Of a stretch of DNA of 64,000 bases, positions 52,901 through 61,977 are shown one piece after another. The notes under the pieces are model-generated. The model saw only the letters and a list, made by a program, of their open reading frames with translations. It was not told the origin of the DNA and did not search any database. Location of the stretch: contig NZ_AP023033.1 of NCBI RefSeq assembly GCF_019670125.1, forward strand, positions 3,431,001 to 3,495,000, in the 5' to 3' direction. Position numbers and translations under genes: made by a program. The stretch's first letter is position 1, and each line of letters starts with the position of its first letter. This DNA is from Agarivorans aestuarii (GTDB taxonomy: Bacteria; Pseudomonadota; Gammaproteobacteria; Enterobacterales; Celerinatantimonadaceae).

Positions 52901-55054
52901 ATGAAAGCATTCAATCGCACTCTAATTGCTAATGCAGTAATTTTTAGCCTTAGCCCTCTCGCTTATGCCGAAACAAATAGCACCATGTTTGACGAAGTGG
53001 TGGTATCAGCAACCCGTACCGAACAATCGGTCAAAGACATCTCTTCTAGCATTAGCTCGGTAAGCTCTGAGCAGCTAGAGCAGCAAATGGCTAATGATTT
53101 AAATGATGCTGTTCGTTATGAACCCGGCGTAACCACTACTGGACAAGGCCGTTTTGGCACTAGTGGCTTTAATATTCGTGGCCTAGACGGCAACCGAATT
53201 AAGCTAATGGTAGACGGCATCGAGCAACCCACTGCCTATAACCCTGGTGGCGATGTGATGAACAAGGGGCCAAATGCTTATGAGATTGACACCCTAAGTG
53301 CCGTTGAAATTAACAAGGGGCCAGCCTCTAGCCTTTACGGTAGTGACGCCTTAGGCGGCGCAATATTACTAAGAACCAAAAACCCTGAAGACGTACTAGC
53401 TGAAGGCGACAGCAACCATGTCGCGCTTAAAGCTGGCTACGGTAGTTCAAATGAAGCATATAAAGCCACCATCGAGGTCGCTAAGCGCTATCAAAAATGG
53501 GAAGGTTTAGCCATTTACACCTACCGTGATGGCAGCGAAACCAAAACCCATTCTTCAGGTGAAGACATAAATGGCCGAGACCGCGGGCAAGCCGATCCTC
53601 TAGAATTTGACTCTCACAACCTGCTCCTAAAAACTAACTACACCTTAAATGATGCACATACTTTTGGCCTAGTAGCTGAGCTATTCCAGCGCGAATCTAA
53701 GTCAACCATCCTTAGCAACGAAGGCTATAGCATATTCCCTGGCTTTACCTACACAAATGTAACCGGCGAGGACAAAGACACTCGCAGCCGTGTAGGCATC
53801 AACCACACATGGCTAGCCAACAATGCCGCATTTGATGATTTGTTCTGGCAACTAAGCCATCAGCAAAGTAAATCAGAGCACAATAACTACGATACTACCG
53901 ACTTATACGGTAGCCGGAATCGTGAACGTAACGGTGAAGATAGCTCATTGCAGTTTGATGCTCAGTTCAACAAATTACTGGAGTTTGACCACGGCAGCCA
54001 TGAAATTAGCTACGGTTTAACGGCTATCAATAGCGATTTTGAGCTGGATTACCGCACCCATTATTACGACACAGGAACGGTAGATCCAGGCGCACCAGAA
54101 GTGCCTAAAGCAGAAGCCGAAAAGCGCGGGATCTTTATTCAAGATCACATGTATTTAATGGATGAACGCTTGGTGGTTACCGCTGGTTTACGTTACGACG
54201 ACTACAAAGCAACACCAGATGCCAGCAGCGGCTTTGAAGAGCATAACAGTGATGCTTTAACCAAACGCTTAGGCGCGGTATATCACTGGAATCAGCAAGT
54301 TAGTACATTTGTTCAATATAGCGAAGGCTTTAGAGCCCCTACCCTTGAAGAACTTTACTACGCCTTTGATAATAGTGGCCACGGTTATGCCACCTTGTCT
54401 AACCCTAACCTTAAACCAGAAGAGAGCCAAAGCTACGAGTTAGGCTTACGTACCAATACTGCAGCATCTAGCATGGAGTTAGTGGGTTTCTTCAATGACT
54501 ACACCAACTTCATTCAATCAGTAACTGATTACAGTGATCCAAGCTATCCAGCGGGTATCACCATAAATGAAAACATCGGCGAAGCTGAAATTTATGGTGT
54601 GGAGTTTAAAGGTAACTACTGGTTAGATGAAGCCTTTGGGGCGCCTAAAGGTAGCTACAGCCGCTTAAGCGTTGCCTACGCACAAGGCAAAAACAAAGAA
54701 GATGGCAGCGCGCTAGATTCTGTTGCACCGCTTACTGCAGTTTGGGGCTTAGGCTACGACCACCAAGACAAACTTTGGGGTAGCCAACTTAACCTAACCA
54801 TGGTGTCAGCCAAGAAAGAAGGCGACTGGTCTACCGAAAACAATGCCCACGCACCTGGTCACGCATTGTTAGACCTAACTGCCTACTACCAACCGGTGAA
54901 CGACCTAGTATTACGAGCAGGCTTGTTTAATGCGCTTGACCAAAAATACTGGAGCTACACCGACCTAGACGGTAAACCATCTGACCATCAAGGCTTAGAT
55001 CGTTACACCCAGCCAGGCCGTAACTGGGGCGTCGACTTAGCGTATACGTTCTAA
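52901..55054 (+). CDS. TonB-dependent haem receptor (HutA/HemR type)
   Basis: A 717-residue outer-membrane receptor. After the signal peptide (ending near 'SPLAYAE') comes the TonB box region ('DEVVVSATRTEQ'), a plug domain ('GVTTTGQGRFGTSGFNIRGLDGNRIKLMVDGIEQP') and a 22-strand barrel ending in phenylalanine. The haem-receptor marks are present: FRAP (near 477) and NPNL (near 500) with a histidine between them ('SGHGYA', near 493). It should import haem or haemoprotein-derived haem with the tonB-exbBD system at 18660. The name hutA would fit but strain-level identity cannot be checked. Confidence 0.93.
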   Translation: MKAFNRTLIANAVIFSLSPLAYAETNSTMFDEVVVSATRTEQSVKDISSSISSVSSEQLEQQMANDLNDAVRYEPGVTTTGQGRFGTSGFNIRGLDGNRIKLMVDGIEQPTAYNPGGDVMNKGPNAYEIDTLSAVEINKGPASSLYGSDALGGAILLRTKNPEDVLAEGDSNHVALKAGYGSSNEAYKATIEVAKRYQKWEGLAIYTYRDGSETKTHSSGEDINGRDRGQADPLEFDSHNLLLKTNYTLNDAHTFGLVAELFQRESKSTILSNEGYSIFPGFTYTNVTGEDKDTRSRVGINHTWLANNAAFDDLFWQLSHQQSKSEHNNYDTTDLYGSRNRERNGEDSSLQFDAQFNKLLEFDHGSHEISYGLTAINSDFELDYRTHYYDTGTVDPGAPEVPKAEAEKRGIFIQDHMYLMDERLVVTAGLRYDDYKATPDASSGFEEHNSDALTKRLGAVYHWNQQVSTFVQYSEGFRAPTLEELYYAFDNSGHGYATLSNPNLKPEESQSYELGLRTNTAASSMELVGFFNDYTNFIQSVTDYSDPSYPAGITINENIGEAEIYGVEFKGNYWLDEAFGAPKGSYSRLSVAYAQGKNKEDGSALDSVAPLTAVWGLGYDHQDKLWGSQLNLTMVSAKKEGDWSTENNAHAPGHALLDLTAYYQPVNDLVLRAGLFNALDQKYWSYTDLDGKPSDHQGLDRYTQPGRNWGVDLAYTF

Positions 55055-55068
55055 ACCGATCCAAAAGT

Positions 55069-55100
55069 AAAAAGGCTAGCTTACTCAGCTAGCCTTTTTT
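55069..55100 (+). terminator. Intrinsic terminator after the haem receptor gene
   Basis: AAAAAGGCTAGC (55069-55080) pairs with GCTAGCCTTTTTT (55088-55100) around TTACTCA. Confidence 0.88.
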
Positions 55101-55122
55101 ATATTCATTGAAACGCAATTCT

Positions 55123-55965
55123 TTATGCCTGCGCCTCTAGCACCGCACTTAAGGTGTCTTCTAACTGCTGATCTTCCAAGTTCAAGAAAGCTAACAAGCC
55201 GTCGTAGCTCTCCTGCCAAGCTTCTTCTTCACTGCTTACTCCCAGTTTACGGTACGCAACAATACGCGCTATTTTTAATATTGCTAACATTAGCAGCGAT
55301 GATTTACCTAGCTCTTGCGAACTAAATAAGCCATCTGCATCGTGTTGATAGTAAATGGCTTCTATCATCACCTTAGGCAGGCTCCATTGCTGCGCAATAA
55401 GTGCAGCAACAGTAGCATGAGTTGTACCATACTCACTGCGTTCACGTTCCGCAAGATGAGCCCATCCCATGTCATTGGCCTCGGCGAGTAAGCTTTCATA
55501 TTCAGGGAAAGACTGTAATAAAGCCGGCACGCCAGCCTGATGAAACAAACCCAGCATATAAGCATTATCTTTGGCCGATTCAAAGCCTAGTTCTTCAGCG
55601 GTAGCCGCAGCGCAACTAGCCAGTAAATTGGCCTCTAACCAAAATTTATCCAATACTTTAGAGGCTGGCATTGCCCCTTTTAAGGCAACCGCTTTAACAA
55701 TAGGAAATACCCGATTAATGCCTAAAGTCATCACCGCTTGGTGAATCGATTTAATCTCGTTTAAGCGACGAAACGCAGCAGAGTTAACAATTTGCAACAC
55801 CGCACCAGAGATCCCTACATCACTAGCTATTGCCTCGGCAATAACCGCTACATCGGGCTCGGCTTTTTTTGTTTCTTGAGTAATCGTTAACAAAACTTGA
55901 GGCCGAGGGGGAATAGACAAATCCGCCAAAATCGCTTTTTCGGCCGCAGTTATCGTTAAAGACAT
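55123..55965 (-). CDS. HDOD-domain protein
   Basis: A 280-residue protein consisting of one HDOD domain, a catalytically inactive relative of HD phosphohydrolases. Marks: 'LSIPPRPQVLLTIT', 'AEAIASDVGISGAVLQIVNSAAF' (the conserved NSA), 'MTLGINRVFPIVKAVALKGA', 'GLFHQAGVPAL'. Such proteins act in signalling, often near c-di-GMP or chemotaxis functions. The ATG at 55965 is preceded by AGGAGGTGAT, an almost perfect ribosome site; a start nine codons earlier is less good. It is in a run of minus-strand genes. Confidence 0.9.
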   Translation of the reverse strand: MSLTITAAEKAILADLSIPPRPQVLLTITQETKKAEPDVAVIAEAIASDVGISGAVLQIVNSAAFRRLNEIKSIHQAVMTLGINRVFPIVKAVALKGAMPASKVLDKFWLEANLLASCAAATAEELGFESAKDNAYMLGLFHQAGVPALLQSFPEYESLLAEANDMGWAHLAERERSEYGTTHATVAALIAQQWSLPKVMIEAIYYQHDADGLFSSQELGKSSLLMLAILKIARIVAYRKLGVSSEEEAWQESYDGLLAFLNLEDQQLEDTLSAVLEAQA

Positions 55966-56049
55966 ATCACCTCCTGTAAAATTTGCTGGCAAAGCATAAG
56001 CAAATAACTTAGTAATTTCAAAGCGATAAGATAAAATATATACTCTAAT

Positions 56050-56616
56050 CTACAATTTACAGCTCGCCAAAATCTGTTTTAGTGATGAAATCCCCAGTTC
56101 TTCGGTAAGCTCAATGTTGTGCTCAGGGATCCCTTCAGGATCAGGGTGAAGTCGAGTTAAGCGACTCACCGTTGCTTCACGAATTAAGTGAAATACCGGA
56201 TAAGGCGAACGATTAGTATAGTTACTTGGCGCTGTATCTGCTTCTCCAGCAAAACAGTAGTCCGGATGAAAGCTAGCTAGCTGGTAAACGCCATCATAGC
56301 CTTGCTTGCTTATGATCTTCTCCGCCCAATACAAACAATCTAAATAGTCATCAAAACTGCTTAAGCTGGGGGTTATAAACAAGGTTGTTTCAACGTCGGG
56401 CTGATTATCTAAGAGTTGGCATTCTACAACTAACTGCTGCAATAACTCTTCAATATCGTCGCTCATCGCTACTTGGTAGCGAATACTACCGCGCTCTAAT
56501 TCGCGCTTTGCAAAAGGACAAATATTGTATTCAACCACAAAATCTTTCACCCAGCGCATCGTGTGCTGCTGATATTCAGCTTCGCTTATATCACCACTGG
56601 GGGAGAAATTACTCAT
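56050..56616 (-). CDS. DUF1415-family protein
   Basis: A 188-residue soluble protein matching DUF1415: 'TMRWVKDFVVEYNICPFAKRELERG', 'FITPSLSSFDDYLDCLYWAE', 'GVYQLASFHPDYCFAG', 'DAASNYTNRSPYPVFHLIRE'-type sequence ('PSNYTNRSPYPVFHLIREA'). The family is common in gammaproteobacteria and has no known function; the conserved cysteine in 'NICPFAK' and histidine in 'FHPDY' are noteworthy. It is independent of HDOD by 57 bases. Confidence 0.9.
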   Translation of the reverse strand: MSNFSPSGDISEAEYQQHTMRWVKDFVVEYNICPFAKRELERGSIRYQVAMSDDIEELLQQLVVECQLLDNQPDVETTLFITPSLSSFDDYLDCLYWAEKIISKQGYDGVYQLASFHPDYCFAGEADTAPSNYTNRSPYPVFHLIREATVSRLTRLHPDPEGIPEHNIELTEELGISSLKQILASCKL

Positions 56617-56675
56617 ATTTAATCCTTGAATGCTTTACAGCACATAGCGTTAATGATGCCAATCGCTAACAAAAG

Positions 56676-57554
56676 CTAAATGGCTTGCCTTTTGGCATAG
56701 TCTACCAGCCAATCAGCTAGCTTAGTTACTCGTTTCGAGCGATAACGTGCCGGAGGAAACACCATCCATAACGGTTGGCTTACTACTTGCCAATCTTCTA
56801 ACACGTTTTTTATCTGGCCTGCTTCTAGCGCGTCACGCAAGTACATATCGTGAGTACGAATAAAACCAAAACCCTCCATGGCGGCTTGTTTAAGTACGTG
56901 TCCATTAGGGCAGGCAAACGAGCCATTTACCGACACCAACAACTTTTGCCCATTCTTTTGAAAAGGCCACTGCGACACCGTGCCACAAATACACTGATGA
57001 TGACGCAACTCTTCCGGGTGCTTGGGCAAGCCATTAGCCGCTAAGTACTCAGGGCTAGCGACCACATGCGTATTTAACTGGCTTAACACCCTTACCTGCA
57101 AACTCGAATCGGGCAAAGCTCCCATTCGAAATACAATGTCAAAAGGAGAGCTCAATAGGTCTTCTCGTTGCGACGACAAATCTAGCTCGATATCAATGTT
57201 TGGATGTTCTTGGCGAAACGTAAGCAATGCCGGCGCTAACCATTTCTCTGCAAAAATGCCGCCTAAGGAGTTTATTTTTATCTTTCCTTGTAAATGATGT
57301 TGCAGCTGTTGGGCAGCTAAAGCACCATCTTCTAGCAACTCTAGGCCTTGACGACAGCTTTGATAATAACTCTCCCCTGCATCAGTCAAACGTAGCTTGC
57401 GGGTCGAACGAAATAAAAGCTGCACTCCTAAACGATGTTCTAAATCACTCACCCGTTGGCTAATGCTAGCCTTTGAGCTATGCAACTTATCGGCGGCAGC
57501 AGTAAAACTGCCGGTTTCAACTACGGTGACAAAATCGACCAGCCCTGCGAACAT
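56676..57554 (-). CDS. LysR-family transcriptional regulator
   Basis: A 292-residue LysR protein: HTH 'FTAAADKLHSSKASISQRVSDLEHRLGVQLL' at residues 18-48 and 'FRSTRKLRLTDAGESYYQ', then the two-lobe effector domain. Its group resembles the LTTR with short acidic linkers ('GKIKINSLGGIFAEKWLAPAL'). It is divergent from two aldo/keto reductase genes (start 57654, 99 bases away), which it may control. Effector unknown. Confidence 0.92.
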   Translation of the reverse strand: MFAGLVDFVTVVETGSFTAAADKLHSSKASISQRVSDLEHRLGVQLLFRSTRKLRLTDAGESYYQSCRQGLELLEDGALAAQQLQHHLQGKIKINSLGGIFAEKWLAPALLTFRQEHPNIDIELDLSSQREDLLSSPFDIVFRMGALPDSSLQVRVLSQLNTHVVASPEYLAANGLPKHPEELRHHQCICGTVSQWPFQKNGQKLLVSVNGSFACPNGHVLKQAAMEGFGFIRTHDMYLRDALEAGQIKNVLEDWQVVSQPLWMVFPPARYRSKRVTKLADWLVDYAKRQAI

Positions 57555-57653
57555 ATTAATCCAAATTTCTGAACAATTATTTTTAATACTAGCTAAATAT
57601 CAAACAACATAAAACGCTTACACTGTTTAAAACATAACCAAGCAGGATCAACA

Positions 57654-58631
57654 ATGCAGAACAGAGTGTTAGGTAAAAGCGGCTTAGTATTAAGTGAAAT
57701 TGGTTTAGGCTGCTGGCAATTAGGCGGTGACTTTGGCCCTGTGAGCGAAGCACAGTCACTGACCATTCTTGAGCAAGCCTACCAAAGTGGCGTGCGTTTT
57801 TATGATACCGCCGATGTATATGGCGCTGGCCTAAGCGAACGATTACTGGGGCAGTTTTACCAGCAGCATTCAGATATAACCATTGCGACCAAGCTTGGAC
57901 GAGATGCAAACTTATACCCGAATAACTACACTAAACAAACAGTTAAACAAAGCATCGAAGCCAGTTCACAGCGGCTAGGTTTAACCAGCATTCCCTTGAT
58001 TCAACTGCATTGTGTTCCCACCCAGATACTTCGTGATGGTGAAATATTCACTTGGTTAGCCGACTTTAAACAACAAGGCTTGATTGAGCACTACGGTGCA
58101 AGTGTAGAGTCGATGGAAGAAGCCAAGTTGTGTTTAAAAGACCCGGCTCTAACCAGCTTACAAATTATCATTAACATATTTAGACAAGACGCGGTAGCTG
58201 AAGTGCTCGATTTAGCTCAAGCTCAACAAGTGGGAATAATTGCCCGTTTGCCCTATGCCAGTGGTTTATTAAGTGGCGCTGTTACCGCGCAACGACAATT
58301 TGCCGAAACTGATCACCGCCACTACAACCGAGATGGCGCAGCCTTTCATGTAGGGGAAACTTTCGCTGGTTTGCCGCTAGATAAAGCATTGAACTTGCTT
58401 GAACAGCTTAAAGCGCTGCTTCCTGAAAACTTAGCTATTGCAGAGTGTGCAATTCGTTGGCTACTTGACCACCCGCAAATAACCAGCGTAATTACGGGAG
58501 CAAGCAAACCAGAGCAGATTCAGCAAAACTCTCATTACTCAGGCCAAACCTCTTTAAGCAAAGACCTTCATGCCAAGCTTGCCGATTTTTATCAGCAAGA
58601 GGTTAGCCCTTGGATTCGTGGTAACCGCTAA
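57654..58631 (+). CDS. Aldo/keto reductase (first copy)
   Basis: A 325-residue NAD(P)H-dependent reductase of the AKR TIM-barrel. The catalytic set is visible: aspartate and tyrosine in 'YDTADVYGAGLSERLLG' (near 50-57), lysine in 'ATKLGRD' and histidine in 'IQLHCVP'. The cofactor-binding C-terminus includes 'SVITGASKPEQIQQN'. The substrate is not evident. It is followed 29 bases later by a related gene of the same family, probably in one operon. Divergent LysR likely regulates both. Confidence 0.92.
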   Translation: MQNRVLGKSGLVLSEIGLGCWQLGGDFGPVSEAQSLTILEQAYQSGVRFYDTADVYGAGLSERLLGQFYQQHSDITIATKLGRDANLYPNNYTKQTVKQSIEASSQRLGLTSIPLIQLHCVPTQILRDGEIFTWLADFKQQGLIEHYGASVESMEEAKLCLKDPALTSLQIIINIFRQDAVAEVLDLAQAQQVGIIARLPYASGLLSGAVTAQRQFAETDHRHYNRDGAAFHVGETFAGLPLDKALNLLEQLKALLPENLAIAECAIRWLLDHPQITSVITGASKPEQIQQNSHYSGQTSLSKDLHAKLADFYQQEVSPWIRGNR

Positions 58632-58660
58632 AGAAGCGAATAGCTAAAAAGGATAATGCT

Positions 58661-59632
58661 ATGCAATTAAGACAGTTAGGTGAATGGAAAGTAAGCCCTC
58701 TTGGTTTAGGTTGTTGGGCCATTGGCGGGCCTTTCTTCGACCAAGACAACAAGCCTTGTGGCTGGGGGAAAGTAGACGATGCGGTCTCGATTTCGGCCAT
58801 TCACGCTGCACTTGATGCTGGCATTAACTTTTTTGACACTGCAGCAGTCTATGGTGCAGGTCACAGCGAACGGGTATTGGGTAAAGCCCTAGCTAATAAA
58901 CGCCAGCAAGCCATTATTGGCACTAAGTTTGGCCTAGAGTTTGATGAAGATAGCAAAACCATCAGCGGTACCTTTGATCAACACGAGACAATTATTCGGC
59001 ACTGCGAAAATAGCTTAAAACGCTTAGGTACTGAGTATATCGATTTATACCAGTTTCACCTAAATGACTACCCAGCCGAAAATATAGGGCAAATAGTAGA
59101 CACTCTAGAGCATTTAGTTAAGGCAGGGAAAATACGCGCTTACGCTTGGAGTACCGACTTTCTAGACCGTGCAAAGGCCTTTTCTTCAGCCGAACACTGC
59201 ATTGCCTTTCAGTTTCAAAACAACGTGTTAGACCAAAACAATGATTTGGTAAACTTCTGTGCCAAGCACAACAAAACGGCGATAAACCGAGGACCACTCG
59301 CTATGGGGCTGCTCTCAGGCAAGTACCATCATGCAAGCATTCTAGATAAAGACGATATTCGTTGCATCAATCCAGAGTGGCTAAAATACTTCATAAACGG
59401 TAAAGCATCGCCTGAACTGCTCAACAAATTAGCCGGCATTCAATCAATTTTAACCAGTAAGGGAAGAACGGTTAATCAAGGAGCACTAGCTTGGATTTGG
59501 GGCTTAGGAGAGCACACATTACCTATTCCAGGATTTCGAAATACAGCTCAAGTGTTAAGTAATGCAGCTGCTATTGAACATGGACCGCTCAGTAATGCGC
59601 AAATGCAGGAAATTAAGCAACTACTCAATTAA
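58661..59632 (+). CDS. Aldo/keto reductase (second copy)
   Basis: A 323-residue member of the same family as the preceding gene. Catalytic residues are in 'FFDTAAVYGAGHSERVLG' (near 50-60), 'IGTKFGLEF' and 'LYQFHLNDY'; the cofactor part contains 'PIPGFRNTAQVLSNA'. Overall similarity to its neighbour is moderate, so this is an old duplication or two separate family members. It starts 29 bases after the first copy, without a terminator between. Confidence 0.92.
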   Translation: MQLRQLGEWKVSPLGLGCWAIGGPFFDQDNKPCGWGKVDDAVSISAIHAALDAGINFFDTAAVYGAGHSERVLGKALANKRQQAIIGTKFGLEFDEDSKTISGTFDQHETIIRHCENSLKRLGTEYIDLYQFHLNDYPAENIGQIVDTLEHLVKAGKIRAYAWSTDFLDRAKAFSSAEHCIAFQFQNNVLDQNNDLVNFCAKHNKTAINRGPLAMGLLSGKYHHASILDKDDIRCINPEWLKYFINGKASPELLNKLAGIQSILTSKGRTVNQGALAWIWGLGEHTLPIPGFRNTAQVLSNAAAIEHGPLSNAQMQEIKQLLN

Positions 59633-59746
59633 AATAGAGCTAAGCATCTAAATTTAATGAAAAAATCATTATTCATCCACTTGTCACGATTCTGTAAAGA
59701 ATAGCTGCTACACCTGTTTAACAACAGAATAGATGAGGCAACAAGG

Positions 59747-61477
59747 ATGCGAGCCAAGCGACAATTGGAGTTTGACGACCTAATTAGGCAACAAAGCATT
59801 AGTACCGCTTTTCAAACTATTTGGGATCATAATAACAATCAAGCTTTAGGCTATGAGGCCTTATCTAGAGGCCCCAAAAATAGTTATTTCCATTCGCCAC
59901 TAACACTATTTGAGTTTGCCCGCCAATCTAGCCAACAGCATGAGCTTGAATTAATTTGCGCTCAGCTAGCTCGACAACGCTTTGATAAGCAAAATGTAAA
60001 CGGCCATCTATTCATTAACTTCTCACCCGATACCTTGCTGTATATTTATCAGCAGCAAGGTACTCAATGCTTTGAACAGCTTATTCCTAGCAAAGGTAAT
60101 CTAGTTATCGAGCTTACCGAGCACCTGCCAATCTGCGTTGATGAGGCGCTTTTAAAGTGCATCCAAGATCTGCGTAAATTAGCTATTTCGTTCGCTTTGG
60201 ATGATTTTGGAGCAGGTTACGCGGGCATTAAAACATGGTTACAACTCAGCCCTGAGTATTTAAAGCTAGACTGTTTTTTCTGCGAGCAATTGCTAGAAGA
60301 TGGCAAAGTTAGCACTGCCATTGCATCGCTGGTAAACCTTGCCGAACAAATTGGCAGCCAAATCATTGTTGAATGCATTGAAAATGCCGAACAATATCAG
60401 CAACTAGTAAACCTAGATATTCCTTACCTTCAAGGTTTTCATATTGCTCGACCAACTAATCAACCAAAGCTGCGAAAAACTGCGCCAAGTACTCCTGTAG
60501 TAACAGAGCCCTATACGGCACTTTCTCTAGCCAGCTCTGCCAATATCGTGTCTCCTAACCTATCTTCAAAAAAGCTTTTAACAACAATTCTCGAAGATAA
60601 AACCATTAATTCACTTCCGGTGGTAGATGGACAACAGCGAGTTCTAGGCTTAATAAAGCGCGAAGAGTTACTTGCCCAGTACTCGGGTCCTTACGGTCAT
60701 TCACTCAATCAGCGCAAAACCGTAGCCGAGTTAATGGATACCAATCCCTTAACCGTGGATACCAACACCACATTAAGTGAAATCGGCCGTAAACTTAGCC
60801 AACATACAGCTAGTGGTTTAGACGCTGTATTTATTGTTACTCAAAATAGTAAGTACTACGGCGTGGGTTTAGCGGTAGATGTAATGCGAAAGCTCTCTGA
60901 CTACAAACTTCAATTAGCCCGTTACGCTAACCCCTTAACGACTTTACCGGGTAACGTGCCTCTGCAACGCAGTCTAAACCACTTAATCGCACGTAAACAG
61001 TCATTTGACCTTGCCTACTTCGACCTAAATAACTTCAAACCCTTTAACGATATTTGTGGCTATGAGCGCGGTGACAAAATGATCAAATTGGTCGCTGAGC
61101 TATTAAGGATGCATTTAAGTAAATATGCACACTTTATTGGTCACCTAGGCGGAGATGACTTTATAGTGATTTTCACCACCCAAAACTGGCAGCCATCCGT
61201 ATTACACCTACTCAGCACATTTGATAGCCGCCGAGAAGCCTTGTATCGGCAAAAAGACCTAGACGCCAAAGGCATTGTGGCCAAAGACCGTGACGGCCAA
61301 CAACGCTTCTTTCATCTGAGTGGATTGGCTGTAGGTGTTACCCGCTGGACTGCAGCCTCGCAACTGAGTATCGATGAGTTAAGCGAGCGGGCGAGCCTTG
61401 CTAAGAAATACGCCAAGCGTAACCACTGGTCGACTTTGTATGTGCAAGAAGGCGATGTCTGTGATGCGCTCGGTTAG
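59747..61477 (+). CDS. EAL-CBS-GGDEF protein (c-di-GMP turnover)
   Basis: A 576-residue soluble protein with the order EAL (1-235), CBS pair (about 260-385), GGDEF (395-565), the reverse of the common GGDEF-EAL order. The EAL part has 'YEALSRG', 'FINFSPDTL', 'ELTEHL', 'DDFGAGYAGI', 'LKLD', 'VECIE' and 'QGFHIARP', so the phosphodiesterase site looks nearly complete. The GGDEF motif is written GGDDF near 468, a variant still compatible with diguanylate cyclase. The CBS pair ('TVAELMDTNPLTVDTNTTLSEIGRK') may sense adenine nucleotides. No membrane segment. Convergent with the rRNA operon. Confidence 0.93.
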   Translation: MRAKRQLEFDDLIRQQSISTAFQTIWDHNNNQALGYEALSRGPKNSYFHSPLTLFEFARQSSQQHELELICAQLARQRFDKQNVNGHLFINFSPDTLLYIYQQQGTQCFEQLIPSKGNLVIELTEHLPICVDEALLKCIQDLRKLAISFALDDFGAGYAGIKTWLQLSPEYLKLDCFFCEQLLEDGKVSTAIASLVNLAEQIGSQIIVECIENAEQYQQLVNLDIPYLQGFHIARPTNQPKLRKTAPSTPVVTEPYTALSLASSANIVSPNLSSKKLLTTILEDKTINSLPVVDGQQRVLGLIKREELLAQYSGPYGHSLNQRKTVAELMDTNPLTVDTNTTLSEIGRKLSQHTASGLDAVFIVTQNSKYYGVGLAVDVMRKLSDYKLQLARYANPLTTLPGNVPLQRSLNHLIARKQSFDLAYFDLNNFKPFNDICGYERGDKMIKLVAELLRMHLSKYAHFIGHLGGDDFIVIFTTQNWQPSVLHLLSTFDSRREALYRQKDLDAKGIVAKDRDGQQRFFHLSGLAVGVTRWTAASQLSIDELSERASLAKKYAKRNHWSTLYVQEGDVCDALG

Positions 61478-61552
61478 TGCTGTTGAGTAAATGACTGAGG
61501 CTTGAGTGTGGGTATATCTGGAAGACTTTTGTGAGACTAAATCGCAGGCAAT

Positions 61553-61582
61553 AAAAAAGCCCTCGTCGTATGACGAGGGCTT
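61553..61582 (-). terminator. Second terminator of the rRNA operon
   Basis: GCCCTCGTC (61559-61567) and GACGAGGGC (61572-61580) form a perfect stem; on the minus strand it is followed by six T. It is downstream of a 5S vestige. Confidence 0.85.
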
Positions 61583-61587
61583 AGTAA

Positions 61588-61602
61588 GAGAGCCTGGCAG
61601 TG
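61588..61602 (-). pseudogene. Vestige of a second 5S rRNA gene (3' end only)
   Basis: Fifteen bases, GAGAGCCTGGCAGTG, repeat exactly the 3' end of the intact 5S gene and its downstream bases (61746-61760). The stretch lies in front of its own terminator, as if a tandem 5S copy had been lost except for its end. Confidence 0.45.
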
Positions 61603-61707
61603 GTCAGGTGCGCAGCATAGCTGCTTGTGCTTCGGCGGAACAAAACTGCGTTTTGTCCCTAACCGCCTCCGCCCTACTTTTGAAAGCAGGCCACGCTAAA
61701 CACAAAC

Positions 61708-61738
61708 AAAAAGGGCTTCCCAATCGGGAAGCCCTTTT
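61708..61738 (-). terminator. First terminator behind the 5S rRNA gene
   Basis: AAAAAGGGCTTCCC and its complement GGGAAGCCCTTTT with a four-base loop; on the minus strand it ends in five T. Confidence 0.85.
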
Positions 61739-61748
61739 CGATAATGAG

Positions 61749-61867
61749 AGCCTGGCAGTGACCTACTTTCACATGGGGAAACCCCACACTATCATCGGCG
61801 CAGTTGCGTTTCACTTCTGAGTTCGGCATGGGATCAGGTGGGTCCACAACGCTATTGCCACCAGGCA
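61749..61867 (-). rRNA. rrf: 5S ribosomal RNA
   Basis: About 119 bases. On the minus strand it begins TGCCTGGTGGC and ends in CACTGCCAGGC; these ends pair as helix I. Inside are the conserved CCCACCTGATCCCATGCCGAAC and GAAGTGAAACGC segments, which identify 5S (longer quoted in parts). Ends are placed to within two bases. Confidence 0.93.
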
Positions 61868-61977
61868 AAAACTGTTGTCTTTAACATTCGAAAAAGCTAA
61901 AAATATCTCACAAGTACTAACAAGTATTCATGGTTAAAAAATAAGGTATCTATAAGCAACACCCTTTAGGTGTTGTA

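Noticed and set aside
61506..61868. Frames on both strands near the 5S gene
   Set aside because: They cover the two rRNA terminators and the 5S gene.
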